Shown: positions 24,945 through 33,751, counted from the first letter of the stretch. The stretch is 64,000 bases of DNA from Flavobacterium chilense (GCF_001602525.1 NZ_LSYT01000008.1:124001-188000), one strand, 5' to 3'. Program-made: numbers and translations. The notes: a model not told the origin generated them from the letters alone.

Positions 24945-24977
24945 AAAAAAACCGGAATTTAATCGTTTCGGTTTTTT
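24945..24977 (+). terminator. Terminator of tRNA-Gly copy 1
   Basis: AAAAAACCGGAA and TTTCGGTTTTTT pair over 11 of 12 positions around a short loop and end in a T run. Confidence 0.7.
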
Positions 24978-25006
24978 ATAAAAATAAATAATTTTTGATT
25001 TTTATT

Positions 25007-25036
25007 TTGTTTAAAAGAATTAATTATTTATATTTG
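25007..25036 (+). promoter_or_regulatory. Promoter of the second tRNA-Gly gene
   Basis: TTG (25007-25009), 19 nt, then TATATTTG (25029-25036): an exact consensus arrangement, 12 nt upstream of the mature tRNA. It shows that the second copy is transcribed independently. Confidence 0.75.
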
Positions 25037-25048
25037 CACCCTGTTAAT

Positions 25049-25121
<73 letters not shown>

Positions 25122-25125
25122 CTTC

Positions 25126-25156
25126 AAAAGCCTCAAACATTGTTTGAGGCTTTTTT
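25126..25156 (+). terminator. Terminator of tRNA-Gly copy 2
   Basis: AAAAGCCTCAAAC and GTTTGAGGCTTTT form a strong stem ending in TTTTTT. Confidence 0.9.
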
Positions 25157-25174
25157 GTATTTGTATTTTTTGAA

Positions 25175-25251
25175 CCATATAAGTAATACAAGAAAGGGTG
25201 AGTTTCTTTTTTGTCAAGTTCTTTTTAAATGAACTTATATTACTTATATGG
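25175..25251. repeat. Paired element, copies D and E of the CCATATAAGT motif
   Basis: CCATATAAGTAATACAAG (25175-25192) faces the inverse of CCATATAAGTAATATAAG (25234-25251). The E arm continues as TTCATTTAAA (25224-25233), as in copies A and C. It ends 7 nt from the peptidase E stop, so E follows that gene in sense orientation, while D follows the tRNA terminator. Both arms carry A at the position where the B-C pair carries G. Confidence 0.8.
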
Positions 25252-25258
25252 CTGAAAT

Positions 25259-25966
25259 TTATTTCAGATTGCTTAAATCGCTTTCCGTTTCTAATTCTAC
25301 GGGATTTTCATTTTGTAAAAATAAACGAGCAGATAAATTTCCTTTTAAGGTAATTGTATCGCCTTTTACTTCAAGCCAGCTTCCTTCTCTTAAACCTAAA
25401 ACCGGAATTGCATTAAACGCGTGAAATTCTTTAATTCTTGTTTCGCGGGTTTCACCCATATGTTTAGATTGTAAATCCGGATCTAAATAATGAGGGTTTA
25501 AGTTAAACGGAATCAATCCTAGCGTTTGAAAACTTGGCGGATAAATAATAGGCATATCGTTGGTGGTTTGCATAGACAGACCGCAAATGTTGCTTCCTGC
25601 GCTGGTTCCTAAATAAGGAGTTCCGTTTTTTACTGTTTCTGAAAGTAGCTGCATAATGTTGTGTTTGTACAGCTGCGTTACCAGTAAAAAAGTATTTCCT
25701 CCACCAGTAAAGATACCTTCGGCATTTTTGATGGCATTTTTAGGGTTTTCAAATTCATGAATGCCTTTTACTGAAATATGGATAGAAGAAAAAGCGTCTG
25801 AAACCTTTTTGGTGTATTCGTCATGCGAAATCCCGCCCGGGCGTGCAAACGGTATAAATAAAATGCTTTTGCAATTTTTAAAATGAGATTGTAAAGTAGG
25901 TAGTAAATACTCTAAATAGCTGCCTTCGTGGAGTGTAGAAGTGCTGGCAATAATAATGCTTTTCAT
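25259..25966 (-). CDS. pepE: Peptidase E (alpha-aspartyl dipeptidase, S51)
   Basis: Cytoplasmic serine dipeptidase, 235 aa, hydrolysing Asp-X dipeptides. The nucleophile elbow is GTSAGSNICG, preceded by IFTGGGNTFLLVTQL, and the N-terminal ILFIPFARPGG is typical of S51. The ATG at 25966 (MKSIIIASTSTLHEGSYLEY) is chosen because it gives the family length (E. coli PepE has 229 aa). The frame could extend 16 codons further, with no family support. It is a single gene ending at the D-E repeat element. Confidence 0.92.
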   Translation of the reverse strand: MKSIIIASTSTLHEGSYLEYLLPTLQSHFKNCKSILFIPFARPGGISHDEYTKKVSDAFSSIHISVKGIHEFENPKNAIKNAEGIFTGGGNTFLLVTQLYKHNIMQLLSETVKNGTPYLGTSAGSNICGLSMQTTNDMPIIYPPSFQTLGLIPFNLNPHYLDPDLQSKHMGETRETRIKEFHAFNAIPVLGLREGSWLEVKGDTITLKGNLSARLFLQNENPVELETESDLSNLK

Positions 25967-26068
25967 AAAAATTAAACTCAGATTGTTCATGCTAAAGATA
26001 TTAAAAACTCTCATTTTGCATATGATAAATTGGGTTTAATTAACATATTTTTACCAAGTCCTTAATAC

Positions 26069-26076
26069 TAAATTTG
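26069..26076 (+). promoter_or_regulatory. Candidate promoter -7 element of the 26-29 kb operon
   Basis: TAAATTTG matches TAnnTTTG and is 54 nt upstream of the first gene. No TTG at good spacing is visible. Confidence 0.4.
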
Positions 26077-26130
26077 GAATACATTAAGATATTTTTACAG
26101 CTTTAAGGAAATCTCTAAATTTTTGTCATT

Positions 26131-26901
26131 TTGATTCACAAAGTTATATGTTTTTTAATGGTTGTTCTGGGACAGGCTGTATGGTCTCAGGGTCAGGAAA
26201 GGACTGTTTTGAACGGACGTGTGACTTCAAACGTTTCCGGTTTGGAAGGTGTTTATGTGATCAATGCGCAAACCGAAGTTATGACTACAACCAATGAATC
26301 GGGGAGTTTTTCGATTGCTGCAAAAGCAGGTGATGAGTTGGTTTTTTCATCTATACAATTTAAGGAAAACAGAATCTTATTGGCTCCTGAAAATTTTACC
26401 GATATTAATTTTACTGTAAAATTGGGCATGGTGGTGCATCAGTTACAGGAAGTTGTGGTAAAGAATTATAATAGTGGAATTAATGCTGTTTCTCTTGGAA
26501 TTATTCCAAGCGGACAAAAGTCATATACAGAAGCCGAACGAAAATTACATACAGCAACAGCGTTAGATCCAACAGCAAGTGCAGGTTTAATGGCTGGAGG
26601 ATCAATCTCTGCAGATCCTTTGCTGAATTTTTTCTCCGGACGCACAGCAATGCTTAAAAAAGAAGTTGCGGTAGAGAAAAAGGAGTTTTTTATGAAACTG
26701 CTGGAAAGTATGTTTTCTATAGATCATTTTGTGAACAGGTTGCAAATTCCTTTAGAATACGTAAAAGGATTTGAATATTATGCGGTGGATAATGATAAAT
26801 TCACAGTAATTTTGAACTCGAAAAATAAAACTTCAACAGAATTTTTGTTAGGAGAATTAGCTGTTAAATACAAAGAAATAATTGCAAGTGAGAATAAATA
26901 A
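26131..26901 (+). CDS. Secreted carboxypeptidase-regulatory-like domain protein, paralog 1
   Basis: Exported protein, 256 aa. A TTG start at 26131 gives a signal peptide MIHKVICFLMVVLGQAVWSQ; the first ATG (26158) would truncate it. An N-terminal beta-sandwich (CarboxypepD_reg-like, about 25-105) has LNGRVTSNVSGLEGVYVINA and SGSFSIAAKAGDELVFSSI. The C-terminal part contains FSGRTAMLKKEVAVEKKEFF, which is closely shared with paralog 2. It has the fold seen at the start of TonB-dependent receptors but no barrel, so it is a stand-alone envelope protein of unknown role. It is first of three tandem paralogs. Confidence 0.82.
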   Translation: MIHKVICFLMVVLGQAVWSQGQERTVLNGRVTSNVSGLEGVYVINAQTEVMTTTNESGSFSIAAKAGDELVFSSIQFKENRILLAPENFTDINFTVKLGMVVHQLQEVVVKNYNSGINAVSLGIIPSGQKSYTEAERKLHTATALDPTASAGLMAGGSISADPLLNFFSGRTAMLKKEVAVEKKEFFMKLLESMFSIDHFVNRLQIPLEYVKGFEYYAVDNDKFTVILNSKNKTSTEFLLGELAVKYKEIIASENK

Positions 26902-27616
26902 TATCGCCTACATAGTCCTTTTGTTTTTGTTTGTTCAGGTTGGTTTTGCCCAGAAAGTGGTTTCGAAAGAAATTTCGGGACAAATATTTGAGCAGTCCAC
27001 TTCGGTTGAAGGGGTAAATATTATTAATAATACCACTCAGGTTGCAACAGTTTCAGATGTAAACGGAATGTTTTCTATTGTAGCTAAAGAAGGTGATGTT
27101 CTGGTTTTTTCGGCAGTTAATCTCGAAGCACTTAAACGCAGGATTACGGCAGATGATATGAATGCAACTTCGCTTCAGATTAAAATGACCGCAAAAGAGG
27201 TAGAGTTGAAAGAAGTTATCGTAAATGAAAATGCCAATATTACAGCAGAAAATTTAGGTGTAATTCCATATGGGCAAAAAAAATATACGCCTGCAGAACG
27301 AAAAGTATATACAGCAACATCAACCTCTGTAGATAAGTTACTTAATAAAATTTCCGGACGGACCGCTATGCTGAAAAAAGAGGTAAATGTGGAGAAAAAA
27401 GAGATGCTTTTTGCAAAAATGGAATACCTTTTTGAAGAGAATTATTATACTGACAGATTGAAAATTCCGGCAGAGGATATTAAAGGATTTCAGTTATATT
27501 GTGTGGATGATGCTGAATTTGCTGTATCTTTGAATACTAAAAACAAAACAATGAGTATGTTTTTAATAACCGATTTAGCAAGGAAATATCTAATAATTCT
27601 CGAAAATGAAAAATAA
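26888..27616 (+). CDS. Secreted carboxypeptidase-regulatory-like domain protein, paralog 2
   Basis: Exported protein, about 242 aa, overlapping the stop of paralog 1. A GTG at 26888 gives MRINNIAYIVLLFLFVQVGF with signal cleavage near FAQ; a TTG at 26882 is the alternative. It shares with paralog 1 the regulatory-like domain (DVNGMFSIVAKEGDVLVFSA), the block GVIPYGQKKYTPAERKVYTA and ISGRTAMLKKEVNVEKKE. It was clearly produced by tandem duplication. Function unknown. Confidence 0.82.
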   Translation: MRINNIAYIVLLFLFVQVGFAQKVVSKEISGQIFEQSTSVEGVNIINNTTQVATVSDVNGMFSIVAKEGDVLVFSAVNLEALKRRITADDMNATSLQIKMTAKEVELKEVIVNENANITAENLGVIPYGQKKYTPAERKVYTATSTSVDKLLNKISGRTAMLKKEVNVEKKEMLFAKMEYLFEENYYTDRLKIPAEDIKGFQLYCVDDAEFAVSLNTKNKTMSMFLITDLARKYLIILENEK

Positions 27617-28358
27617 ACTAGGAATACTCGTTGTGTGCTTATTTTGTCAAATTATACTTGGGCAAAATGGAAGGAAACCTTTACATGGTCAGGCAGTTAA
27701 TAATACTCTGGCAATCGAAAGTGGTTACGTAATGAATGTAAATGCAAACGTCAGAACCTTTATTGGAACAAATGGATTGTTTGATATTATGGCAAAACCT
27801 AAAGACACTTTATTGTTTACAGGGTTGGCATTTCAGTCAAAAAAGATTGTTTTAACAGAGAAAGATTGTGCACAAGTTCTTTTTGCAGTATCTCTAACTT
27901 TGGTAAGTAATGAGTTAAAAGAAGTTTTAGTTCATAAAGACCTAAAAGTGAAAGCGCTTGGAGGTAATTCGCAAAAAATTGTAGATATGCAGTTTGAAGA
28001 TGATAAACAGTCTACAGCTAAAAATACGGCAATGTATTCTGATCAGACGATCAAATACGGAACTGATTTTGTGAGGATTTTTAAAGATGTTAAAAAACTT
28101 CTTTCTAAAAATGATGAAGTAAAAGAAGAGACAATATCTGATATGGCTTTTATAGAATATTCAAGAGCAAATTTTCAACCTGATTTTTTTACCAAAACGT
28201 TAGCTTTAAAAGACGATGAAATTGAATTGTTTTTGATGTATTGCTCAAATGATCCAGAATCAAAAAGACATCTTGATCCTGATCAGAAATTTGAACTGAT
28301 GGATTTTTTAATTACTAAAAATAAAGAATTCAAAAAATCGAATGTTGCCGGGAAATGA
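27606..28358 (+). CDS. Secreted carboxypeptidase-regulatory-like domain protein, paralog 3 (divergent)
   Basis: Exported protein, 250 aa, starting with ATG inside the end of paralog 2 (11-bp overlap). Signal peptide MKNKLGILVVCLFCQIILGQ. The N-terminal domain still aligns (GLFDIMAKPKDTLLFTGLAF, LVSNELKEVLVHKDLKVKAL), but the GRTAMLKKEV block is replaced by a different helical segment (KDVKKLLSKNDEVKEETISD). It is therefore the most diverged copy. It overlaps the DUF6702 gene by 4 nt. Confidence 0.8.
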   Translation: MKNKLGILVVCLFCQIILGQNGRKPLHGQAVNNTLAIESGYVMNVNANVRTFIGTNGLFDIMAKPKDTLLFTGLAFQSKKIVLTEKDCAQVLFAVSLTLVSNELKEVLVHKDLKVKALGGNSQKIVDMQFEDDKQSTAKNTAMYSDQTIKYGTDFVRIFKDVKKLLSKNDEVKEETISDMAFIEYSRANFQPDFFTKTLALKDDEIELFLMYCSNDPESKRHLDPDQKFELMDFLITKNKEFKKSNVAGK

Positions 28359-28861
28359 AAAATAGATTAATCTATCCTTTACTCGGGATATTGTTTTTGT
28401 CCGTTTCTGCTTTTACATTCCATAAATTTTACATGGGTATTTTTCAGGTTAATTATGCGGCTGAGAAAAAGATGATTCAAATTACTTCCCGCATTTTTAT
28501 TGATGATTTAAATAATGGAATGGAGAAAAAGTATCACAAAAAAACATTTGTTGGTACGGATAAAGAAACAGAAGCAGATGTAGAGCTTCTGAAAAAATAT
28601 CTTTCAGAAAATTTCACTATAAAAATAAACGGTCAGTTTAAACCTATTACTTTTTTATCTAAAGAAGTTGAGGCTGGAGATGTTTTGGTTTGTTATTCCC
28701 GAATAAAAGACATTGATAAATTTAAAACAATCGAAATCTCTAATACTATTTTGGTTGATTGGAATGCTGAACAGCAAAATATTACACATATCTCAGCATT
28801 TGGGACAAAAAAGAGTGTGCTTTTTACAGAATCTTCAAGGAAAGAATTGTTAAAATATTAG
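28355..28861 (+). CDS. DUF6702 family protein
   Basis: Exported or membrane-anchored protein, 168 aa, with an N-terminal hydrophobic segment (about 6-22, YPLLGILFLSVSAFTFH). The pattern FYMGIFQVNYAAEKKMIQIT and SRIFIDDLNNGMEKKY matches the DUF6702 family, which in Flavobacteriaceae is often found just upstream of an M1 metallopeptidase, as here (67 bp gap). Its function is unknown. ATGA overlap with paralog 3 suggests one transcript. Confidence 0.82.
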   Translation: MKNRLIYPLLGILFLSVSAFTFHKFYMGIFQVNYAAEKKMIQITSRIFIDDLNNGMEKKYHKKTFVGTDKETEADVELLKKYLSENFTIKINGQFKPITFLSKEVEAGDVLVCYSRIKDIDKFKTIEISNTILVDWNAEQQNITHISAFGTKKSVLFTESSRKELLKY

Positions 28862-28928
28862 AGAATGTGTAAAAATGTTGTTTTAATTGTTATTTTCACA
28901 CCCTGACAAAAATTACCATCAAACTTTT

Positions 28929-31166
28929 ATGAAAAAACTTTCATTATTATTAATTTTTCCTGCAATGTTAATTGCTCAGGAAAAAACAGTTGCTCCTAGA
29001 CAACAAGGGAAATACGATACTAACAAATTCAGTCAAATGTATGATTTGTTAGCGACCCCTAATATGTTTCGTACAGCTTCTGGAGCTCCGGGACCAGCAT
29101 ACTACCAACAACAGGCAGATTATAAAATTGATATTGAGTTAGACGATAAAAATTCAAAAATTAATGGTTCTGAAGTTATTACGTACTCTAACAACTCTCC
29201 GGATAGCTTAGAATATTTATGGATTCAGTTAGATCAGAATCAGGCAAAAGCTAAAACTCAGACTTCTTTGGCCGAAAGTGAAAAAATCAATCAGGTTTTA
29301 CCACTTGAAGGTTTTTCAAGTAAATACCTGAAAAAAGATTTAGAACGCGGATTTAATATTGAGCAGGTAAAAGACATCAAAGGAAATCCAATGTCATATA
29401 CCATCAATGAAACGATGATGCGTATTAATTTAGCAACTCCGTTAAAACCGGGAGAGAAAATCTCATTGGCGATAAAATGGTGGTACAACATTAATAATTA
29501 CAGAAAAGAAGGCGGACGTTCCGGTTATGAATTGTTCGAAAAGGACGGAAATAAATTATATGTAATTGCTCAGTTCTATCCAAGAATGGCAGTTTATAAT
29601 GATGTTGAAGGCTGGCAAAATATGCAGTTCTGGGGAAGTGGGGAATTTGCACTTCCGTTTGGAAATTTTGATGTTAATATTACTGTTCCTGCAGATCACG
29701 TAATTGATGCAACAGGAGAATTGACCAACAGAAGTGAAGTTTTTACACCAGAACAGGTAAAACGTTACGAGCAAGCTCAAAAATCATTTGATAAACCAGT
29801 TGTTATTGTAACACAAGCTGAAGCAGAAGCTGCAGAAAAAGGTTTTTCTGATAAGAAAAAAACATGGAGATTTAGTGCAAAAAATGTTCGTGATTTCGGA
29901 ATTGCTTCGTCAAGAAAGTTTATCTACGATGCAATGGCCGTGAAAATAGGAAACAGAGTAGTGATGGCAGAATCTGTTTATCCAAAAGAAGCAAATCCGC
30001 TTTGGGGAGAAACATCGACAATGGTTGTAGCGCATACTCTAAAAAGCTATTCATCACATACATTCGATTATCCTTATCCAAAAGCAGTTTCAGTTTCTGC
30101 AGAAGATCAGGGAATGGAATATCCAATGATTTGCTGGAATTTTGGTCGTCCGGATGAAAATGGAGTAACGAGTAAAGAAGTTAAAAACGGAATGATTGGG
30201 GTTGTGATTCACGAAGTAGGACACACTTTCTTCCCGATGATTGTGAACTCTGATGAACGCCAATGGACCTGGATGGACGAAGGCTTGAATTCCTTTTTAG
30301 AATATTTGGCAGAACAGGAATTAGATCCGAATTTCCCTTCAAGACGTGGACCTGCAAAAAATATTGTTCCGTATATGAGTGGAGATCAAAAGTTTTTAGA
30401 GCCTATTATGTCTAACTCTGAAACCATTCATCAATTTGGGAATAATGCTTACGGAAAACCGGCTACAGGACTTAATATTTTAAGAGAAGTAGTAATGGGA
30501 AGAGAATTGTTTGATTATGCTTTTAAAACATACGCAAACAGATGGAAATTCAAACATCCAACCCCTGAAGATTTCTTTAGAACTATGGAAGATGCTTCGG
30601 CAGTAGATTTAGACTGGTTTTTCAGAGGATGGTTTTACTCAACAGATTTTGTAGACATTGGAATCAAAGATGTAAAACAATACTATGTTTCTGAAACTCC
30701 AACGGCAGATCTTAAAGATGTGAAAGTGAAAAAAGGACGCTTTGGATTTGAAAAAGGACCATTTGTCTATTTGGTAGCAGGAGATAATGCAGAAGTAAGT
30801 GCTTCAAACAAAAAAGCGTTAAAAGTAGAAGATGTAAAATCTTTGGCTGATTATGTAAGTCAAACATTTACAGCAGATGAAAAAGCAAGTTTGAAATCGC
30901 CTAAATATTTCTATGAAGTAGAATTTAATAAACCAGGCGGAATGATTATGCCAATTTTGGTTGAGATTACTTACGAAGATGGTACAAAAGACAATTATCA
31001 GTATCCGGCACAAATCTGGAGAAAAAATAATGATACAGCCAAAAAAGTATATGCTACTGAAAAAGCAATCAAAAAGATTCAAATTGATCCAAAACTAATG
31101 ACGGCTGATATTGATGTAACCAATAATAGCTGGCCAAAAGTAGAAGAAAAATCAAAATTTGATTAA
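28929..31166 (+). CDS. Exported M1-family zinc metallopeptidase
   Basis: Gluzincin aminopeptidase-like enzyme, 745 aa from the ATG at 28929 (MKKLSLLLIFPAMLIAQEKT, signal peptide). The longer frame from 28887 has no signal logic. The zinc site is VIHEVGHTFFPM with the third ligand Glu in TWMDEGLNSF, 18 residues further. The N-terminal beta-domain (about 60-290) contains IDIELDDKNSKINGSEVITY. The C-terminal part has LDWFFRGWFYSTDFVDIGI, typical of Bacteroidota secreted M1 proteins. It probably degrades peptides in the periplasm or at the cell surface. Confidence 0.94.
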   Translation: MKKLSLLLIFPAMLIAQEKTVAPRQQGKYDTNKFSQMYDLLATPNMFRTASGAPGPAYYQQQADYKIDIELDDKNSKINGSEVITYSNNSPDSLEYLWIQLDQNQAKAKTQTSLAESEKINQVLPLEGFSSKYLKKDLERGFNIEQVKDIKGNPMSYTINETMMRINLATPLKPGEKISLAIKWWYNINNYRKEGGRSGYELFEKDGNKLYVIAQFYPRMAVYNDVEGWQNMQFWGSGEFALPFGNFDVNITVPADHVIDATGELTNRSEVFTPEQVKRYEQAQKSFDKPVVIVTQAEAEAAEKGFSDKKKTWRFSAKNVRDFGIASSRKFIYDAMAVKIGNRVVMAESVYPKEANPLWGETSTMVVAHTLKSYSSHTFDYPYPKAVSVSAEDQGMEYPMICWNFGRPDENGVTSKEVKNGMIGVVIHEVGHTFFPMIVNSDERQWTWMDEGLNSFLEYLAEQELDPNFPSRRGPAKNIVPYMSGDQKFLEPIMSNSETIHQFGNNAYGKPATGLNILREVVMGRELFDYAFKTYANRWKFKHPTPEDFFRTMEDASAVDLDWFFRGWFYSTDFVDIGIKDVKQYYVSETPTADLKDVKVKKGRFGFEKGPFVYLVAGDNAEVSASNKKALKVEDVKSLADYVSQTFTADEKASLKSPKYFYEVEFNKPGGMIMPILVEITYEDGTKDNYQYPAQIWRKNNDTAKKVYATEKAIKKIQIDPKLMTADIDVTNNSWPKVEEKSKFD

Positions 31167-31175
31167 AGATAAATT

Positions 31176-31205
31176 GAAAAGACTCTGAAAGGAGTCTTTT
31201 TTTTT
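31176..31205 (+). terminator. Terminator after the M1 peptidase gene
   Basis: AAAAGACTC and GAGTCTTTT stem with loop TGAAAG, followed by a run of T. Confidence 0.8.
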
Positions 31206-31240
31206 AAGTAAATTTTAAAACTGTCAGCTACAAAATTTAA

Positions 31241-31248
31241 TATCTTTG
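31241..31248 (+). promoter_or_regulatory. Promoter -7 element of tatA
   Basis: TATCTTTG matches TAnnTTTG exactly and lies 21 nt upstream of the tatA ATG. The position 19-20 nt upstream has CTG and not TTG. Confidence 0.55.
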
Positions 31249-31269
31249 TGGCACACAAAAATAAAAGAT

Positions 31270-31629
31270 ATGTTTGGTATAGGAGGAGGTGAATTAGTTT
31301 TTATACTGTTTATAGTACTAATGCTTTTTGGTTCAGACAAAGTGCCGGAAATTGCCCGTACAATGGGTAAAGCAATGGCACAATTGAAAAACGCAACAAA
31401 TGATATTAAAAGTGAAATTCAAAAAGGGGCAGAGGCCAACGGTCTTGATACAAAATCCCTTACTGATATAACAGGTAATATCAATGCTCAGATCAACGAT
31501 GCAAAATCTAATTTATTAGGTGATACTACCAATCTTTCCGGTAATTTACTGGGAGATACTAAAACAGAAATAGATAAAGTAAAAGAAGATATAGAGTCAA
31601 TCTCAGGACCTGTAAAACGCCAATTATAA
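31270..31629 (+). CDS. tatA: Sec-independent translocase subunit TatA/TatE
   Basis: Inner-membrane subunit of twin-arginine translocation, 119 aa from the ATG at 31270 (the frame extends 8 codons upstream through the promoter, so that start is rejected). One N-terminal membrane helix (MFGIGGGELVFILFIVLMLF) is followed by the FG hinge and amphipathic helix GSDKVPEIARTMGKAMAQLK. The C-terminal tail is long and low-complexity, with a repeated NLLGDT. It is 2 nt upstream of the PAP2 gene. Confidence 0.92.
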   Translation: MFGIGGGELVFILFIVLMLFGSDKVPEIARTMGKAMAQLKNATNDIKSEIQKGAEANGLDTKSLTDITGNINAQINDAKSNLLGDTTNLSGNLLGDTKTEIDKVKEDIESISGPVKRQL

Positions 31630-31631
31630 AT

Positions 31632-32195
31632 ATGCTTGAAAAAATACAAGAATTAGATTCCAGTTTACTGATATATCTAAACGGTTTAGGTTCTGAAAAA
31701 TATGATAAATTATGGCTTATTATCACCCAGCAATTGTATTGGACGCCATTTTTTTTATTGCTTTTTTATCTAATTTATAAAAAGCTTGGAGGTAAGCAAA
31801 TCTTATATTTGCTGCTTTTTATAGCAGTTTTAATTACTTTTACAGATCAGGTAACCAATCTGTTCAAATACACTTTTCAGCGTTTACGACCATGTAATAA
31901 TCCGGATATCAATACCATTATTCGTGTCGTGCAAACCAGAAAATCCTATAGTTTTTTCTCAGGTCACGCAGCCAATACAATGGCAGTAGCAACGTTTTTA
32001 TATCTTATTTTAAAACGTCATTTTAAATATTTAGGCTTCATATTTCTATGGCCTTTAATCTTTGCTTACAGCCGAATTTATTTGGGATTACATTATCCTG
32101 GAGATATTTTGACAGGATATTTCTTTGGAGCACTTTTTGGATTCTTATTGTATTTCGTTTATCGAAAACTAAAACCACAGTATTTTCCGGGGTAA
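31632..32195 (+). CDS. PAP2-family membrane phosphatase
   Basis: Polytopic membrane phosphatase, 187 aa, with about five membrane segments. All three acid phosphatase motifs are present: KYTFQRLRPCN (KX6RP form), SFFSGHAANT (SGH) and SRIYLGLHYPGDI (SRX5HX3D). Members of this size dephosphorylate lipid phosphates such as undecaprenyl diphosphate, so a role in recycling the cell-wall carrier lipid is plausible but not proven. Co-transcribed with tatA. Confidence 0.92.
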   Translation: MLEKIQELDSSLLIYLNGLGSEKYDKLWLIITQQLYWTPFFLLLFYLIYKKLGGKQILYLLLFIAVLITFTDQVTNLFKYTFQRLRPCNNPDINTIIRVVQTRKSYSFFSGHAANTMAVATFLYLILKRHFKYLGFIFLWPLIFAYSRIYLGLHYPGDILTGYFFGALFGFLLYFVYRKLKPQYFPG

Positions 32196-32265
32196 TTTTT
32201 TTAGTTGCTGAGGGTTTTAAATTACTAACATTATAAGTTTTTAAGAACATTATATAAGTCAATAT

Positions 32266-32315
32266 AAAAGGCTTTGACCAAATACACACTGGTATTTTGG
32301 TTAAAGCCTTTTTTT
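32266..32315. terminator. Bidirectional terminator
   Basis: A long stem pairs AAAAGGCTTTGACCAAATAC with its near-complement (GTATTTTGGTTAAAGCCTTT). It is flanked by T and A runs and lies between the convergent PAP2 and dioxygenase genes. Confidence 0.85.
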
Positions 32316-32336
32316 AAAGAGAAAAATCTCAAGAAA

Positions 32337-33056
32337 TTAATTAAGGATTGTTTTTTCGCTCCATTCCAAACCATTTGGAAGTTGTTGTTGGCTAAATTCA
32401 ATGTGAATAACTCTTCTGCGTTCGTTGTTTGTCGTTTTGTTTGATGCATGAAATAATAAAGGTTTCATAATCATGATACCACCTTTGTCGACTTCACAGA
32501 TTGTTTCTTTTTCTTTATTAAAATCCAGATTTTCAATCCTCAAAATTCCTTTTGAGTGTGAATTATTGATAACTTTTAAAGCACCATTATCTTTTGTTGT
32601 TTTGTCGATATGAATCCTGATCGTGAAATTATTCTCTAAAACCTCTTTTGGTGGCTGAACAGCAAACTGATTTTGTTTTACAGTCCAGTTTTCAAAATTT
32701 TCTACTTCAATCTTTTTGTTTACAGAAATAGTGAGATCCTGATGATAAGCTACAAACCAATTTGATTTTTCAGGTTTATCAAAATAAATAGATTTGGTAA
32801 TAAAATACCCTTTCCCAAAAATATCTTCAATAATACTTTTTAGATTTTGGTTAAAAATAAAATCTAGAGTCTCCGGTATTTCTTTATGAAATTGTCTAAT
32901 CGCAAATAAATCCTGAGATTTTCTAAAAGTAGGATTGTCGGTTTTGTTTTCAGTACTGTTTTTGATCAGCGAAATCAGTTTTTCAACTTCATTTTCAGTA
33001 TAAACATTGTTTATTATTGAAAACCCCTCGTTATCTATCTGGTTTGAATAATTCAT
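32337..33056 (-). CDS. Phytanoyl-CoA dioxygenase (PhyH)-like protein
   Basis: Predicted cytoplasmic Fe(II)/2-oxoglutarate-dependent oxygenase, 239 aa. The metal site can be read as His and Asp in WFVAYHQDLTISV and the distal His in PLLFHASNKTTNNERRRVIH, with Arg in RRRVIHIEF for 2-oxoglutarate. The fold start, QIDNEGFSIINNVYTENEVE, is typical of PhyH proteins. Substrates of this family range from phytanoyl-CoA to amino acids and natural products. No biosynthetic neighbours help here. Confidence 0.85.
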   Translation of the reverse strand: MNYSNQIDNEGFSIINNVYTENEVEKLISLIKNSTENKTDNPTFRKSQDLFAIRQFHKEIPETLDFIFNQNLKSIIEDIFGKGYFITKSIYFDKPEKSNWFVAYHQDLTISVNKKIEVENFENWTVKQNQFAVQPPKEVLENNFTIRIHIDKTTKDNGALKVINNSHSKGILRIENLDFNKEKETICEVDKGGIMIMKPLLFHASNKTTNNERRRVIHIEFSQQQLPNGLEWSEKTILN

Positions 33057-33109
33057 CTCAATAGGTTATAATATGAAAAGAGAAAACTTAGTGCTTTAAT
33101 ATCTTAAAA

Positions 33110-33751
33110 CTATAAAACCCTGCTAACGGTTAATCCATCGCGAATTGGCAATAAAACAGTTTCTACTCTAGGATCGTTTTTTAAAAGCAAATTGTATTCT
33201 AAAAGCACTTTTGTACTTACATCATTTGGATGAACCGGTTCCAGGATTTTTCCGCTCCATAAAACATTGTCAGATAATATAATTCCGCCTTTATTCATTT
33301 TCGGAACAATCATTTCCCAATAATTAAGGTAATTCTCTTTATCTGCATCAATAAAAACCAGATCAAATTTCAGATCTAATGTTGGGATAATGTCTACAGC
33401 TTCACCTAAATGCTGAAAAATTTGTTTTCCCCAAGGCGAAGCATCAAAATATTTTCTTTGAAAATCAACCAGTTCTTCTTTAATATCAATAGTATGCAAT
33501 TGTCCGTTTTCCTGCATGCCTTCGCACAAACATAAAGCAGCGTAACCAGTGTAAGTACCAATTTCAAGAATATTTACCGGACGTATCAGTTTAGAAAGCA
33601 TACTTAAAACACGACCCTGAAAATGTCCGCTAAGCATTCGGGGTAAAAGTATTTTCTGGTACGTTTCTTTGTTTAGTTTGGCTAATAATTCCGGTTCGTT
33701 TTCAGAATGTTGCTCGATATAATCTTCTAATTCCTGTGATATAAAATGCAT
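33110..33751 (-). CDS. Class I SAM-dependent O-methyltransferase (Methyltransf_3)
   Basis: Cytoplasmic catechol-O-methyltransferase-like enzyme, 213 aa. The family motifs are clear: NILEIGTYTGYAALCLCEGM (SAM motif I), LHTIDIKEELVDFQRKYFD, and FDLVFIDADKENYLNYWEMI, with the metal-binding Asp, then GGIILSDNVLWSGKI. The acceptor is unknown, as for most bacterial members. 53 bp upstream of the PhyH-like gene and possibly in one transcript. Confidence 0.92.
   Translation of the reverse strand: MHFISQELEDYIEQHSENEPELLAKLNKETYQKILLPRMLSGHFQGRVLSMLSKLIRPVNILEIGTYTGYAALCLCEGMQENGQLHTIDIKEELVDFQRKYFDASPWGKQIFQHLGEAVDIIPTLDLKFDLVFIDADKENYLNYWEMIVPKMNKGGIILSDNVLWSGKILEPVHPNDVSTKVLLEYNLLLKNDPRVETVLLPIRDGLTVSRVL

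Noticed and set aside
32337..33751. PhyH-like dioxygenase plus O-methyltransferase as a small biosynthetic cluster
   Set aside because: Only two tailoring-type enzymes occur, with no scaffold-forming enzyme or transporter nearby; both families are common as isolated genes.
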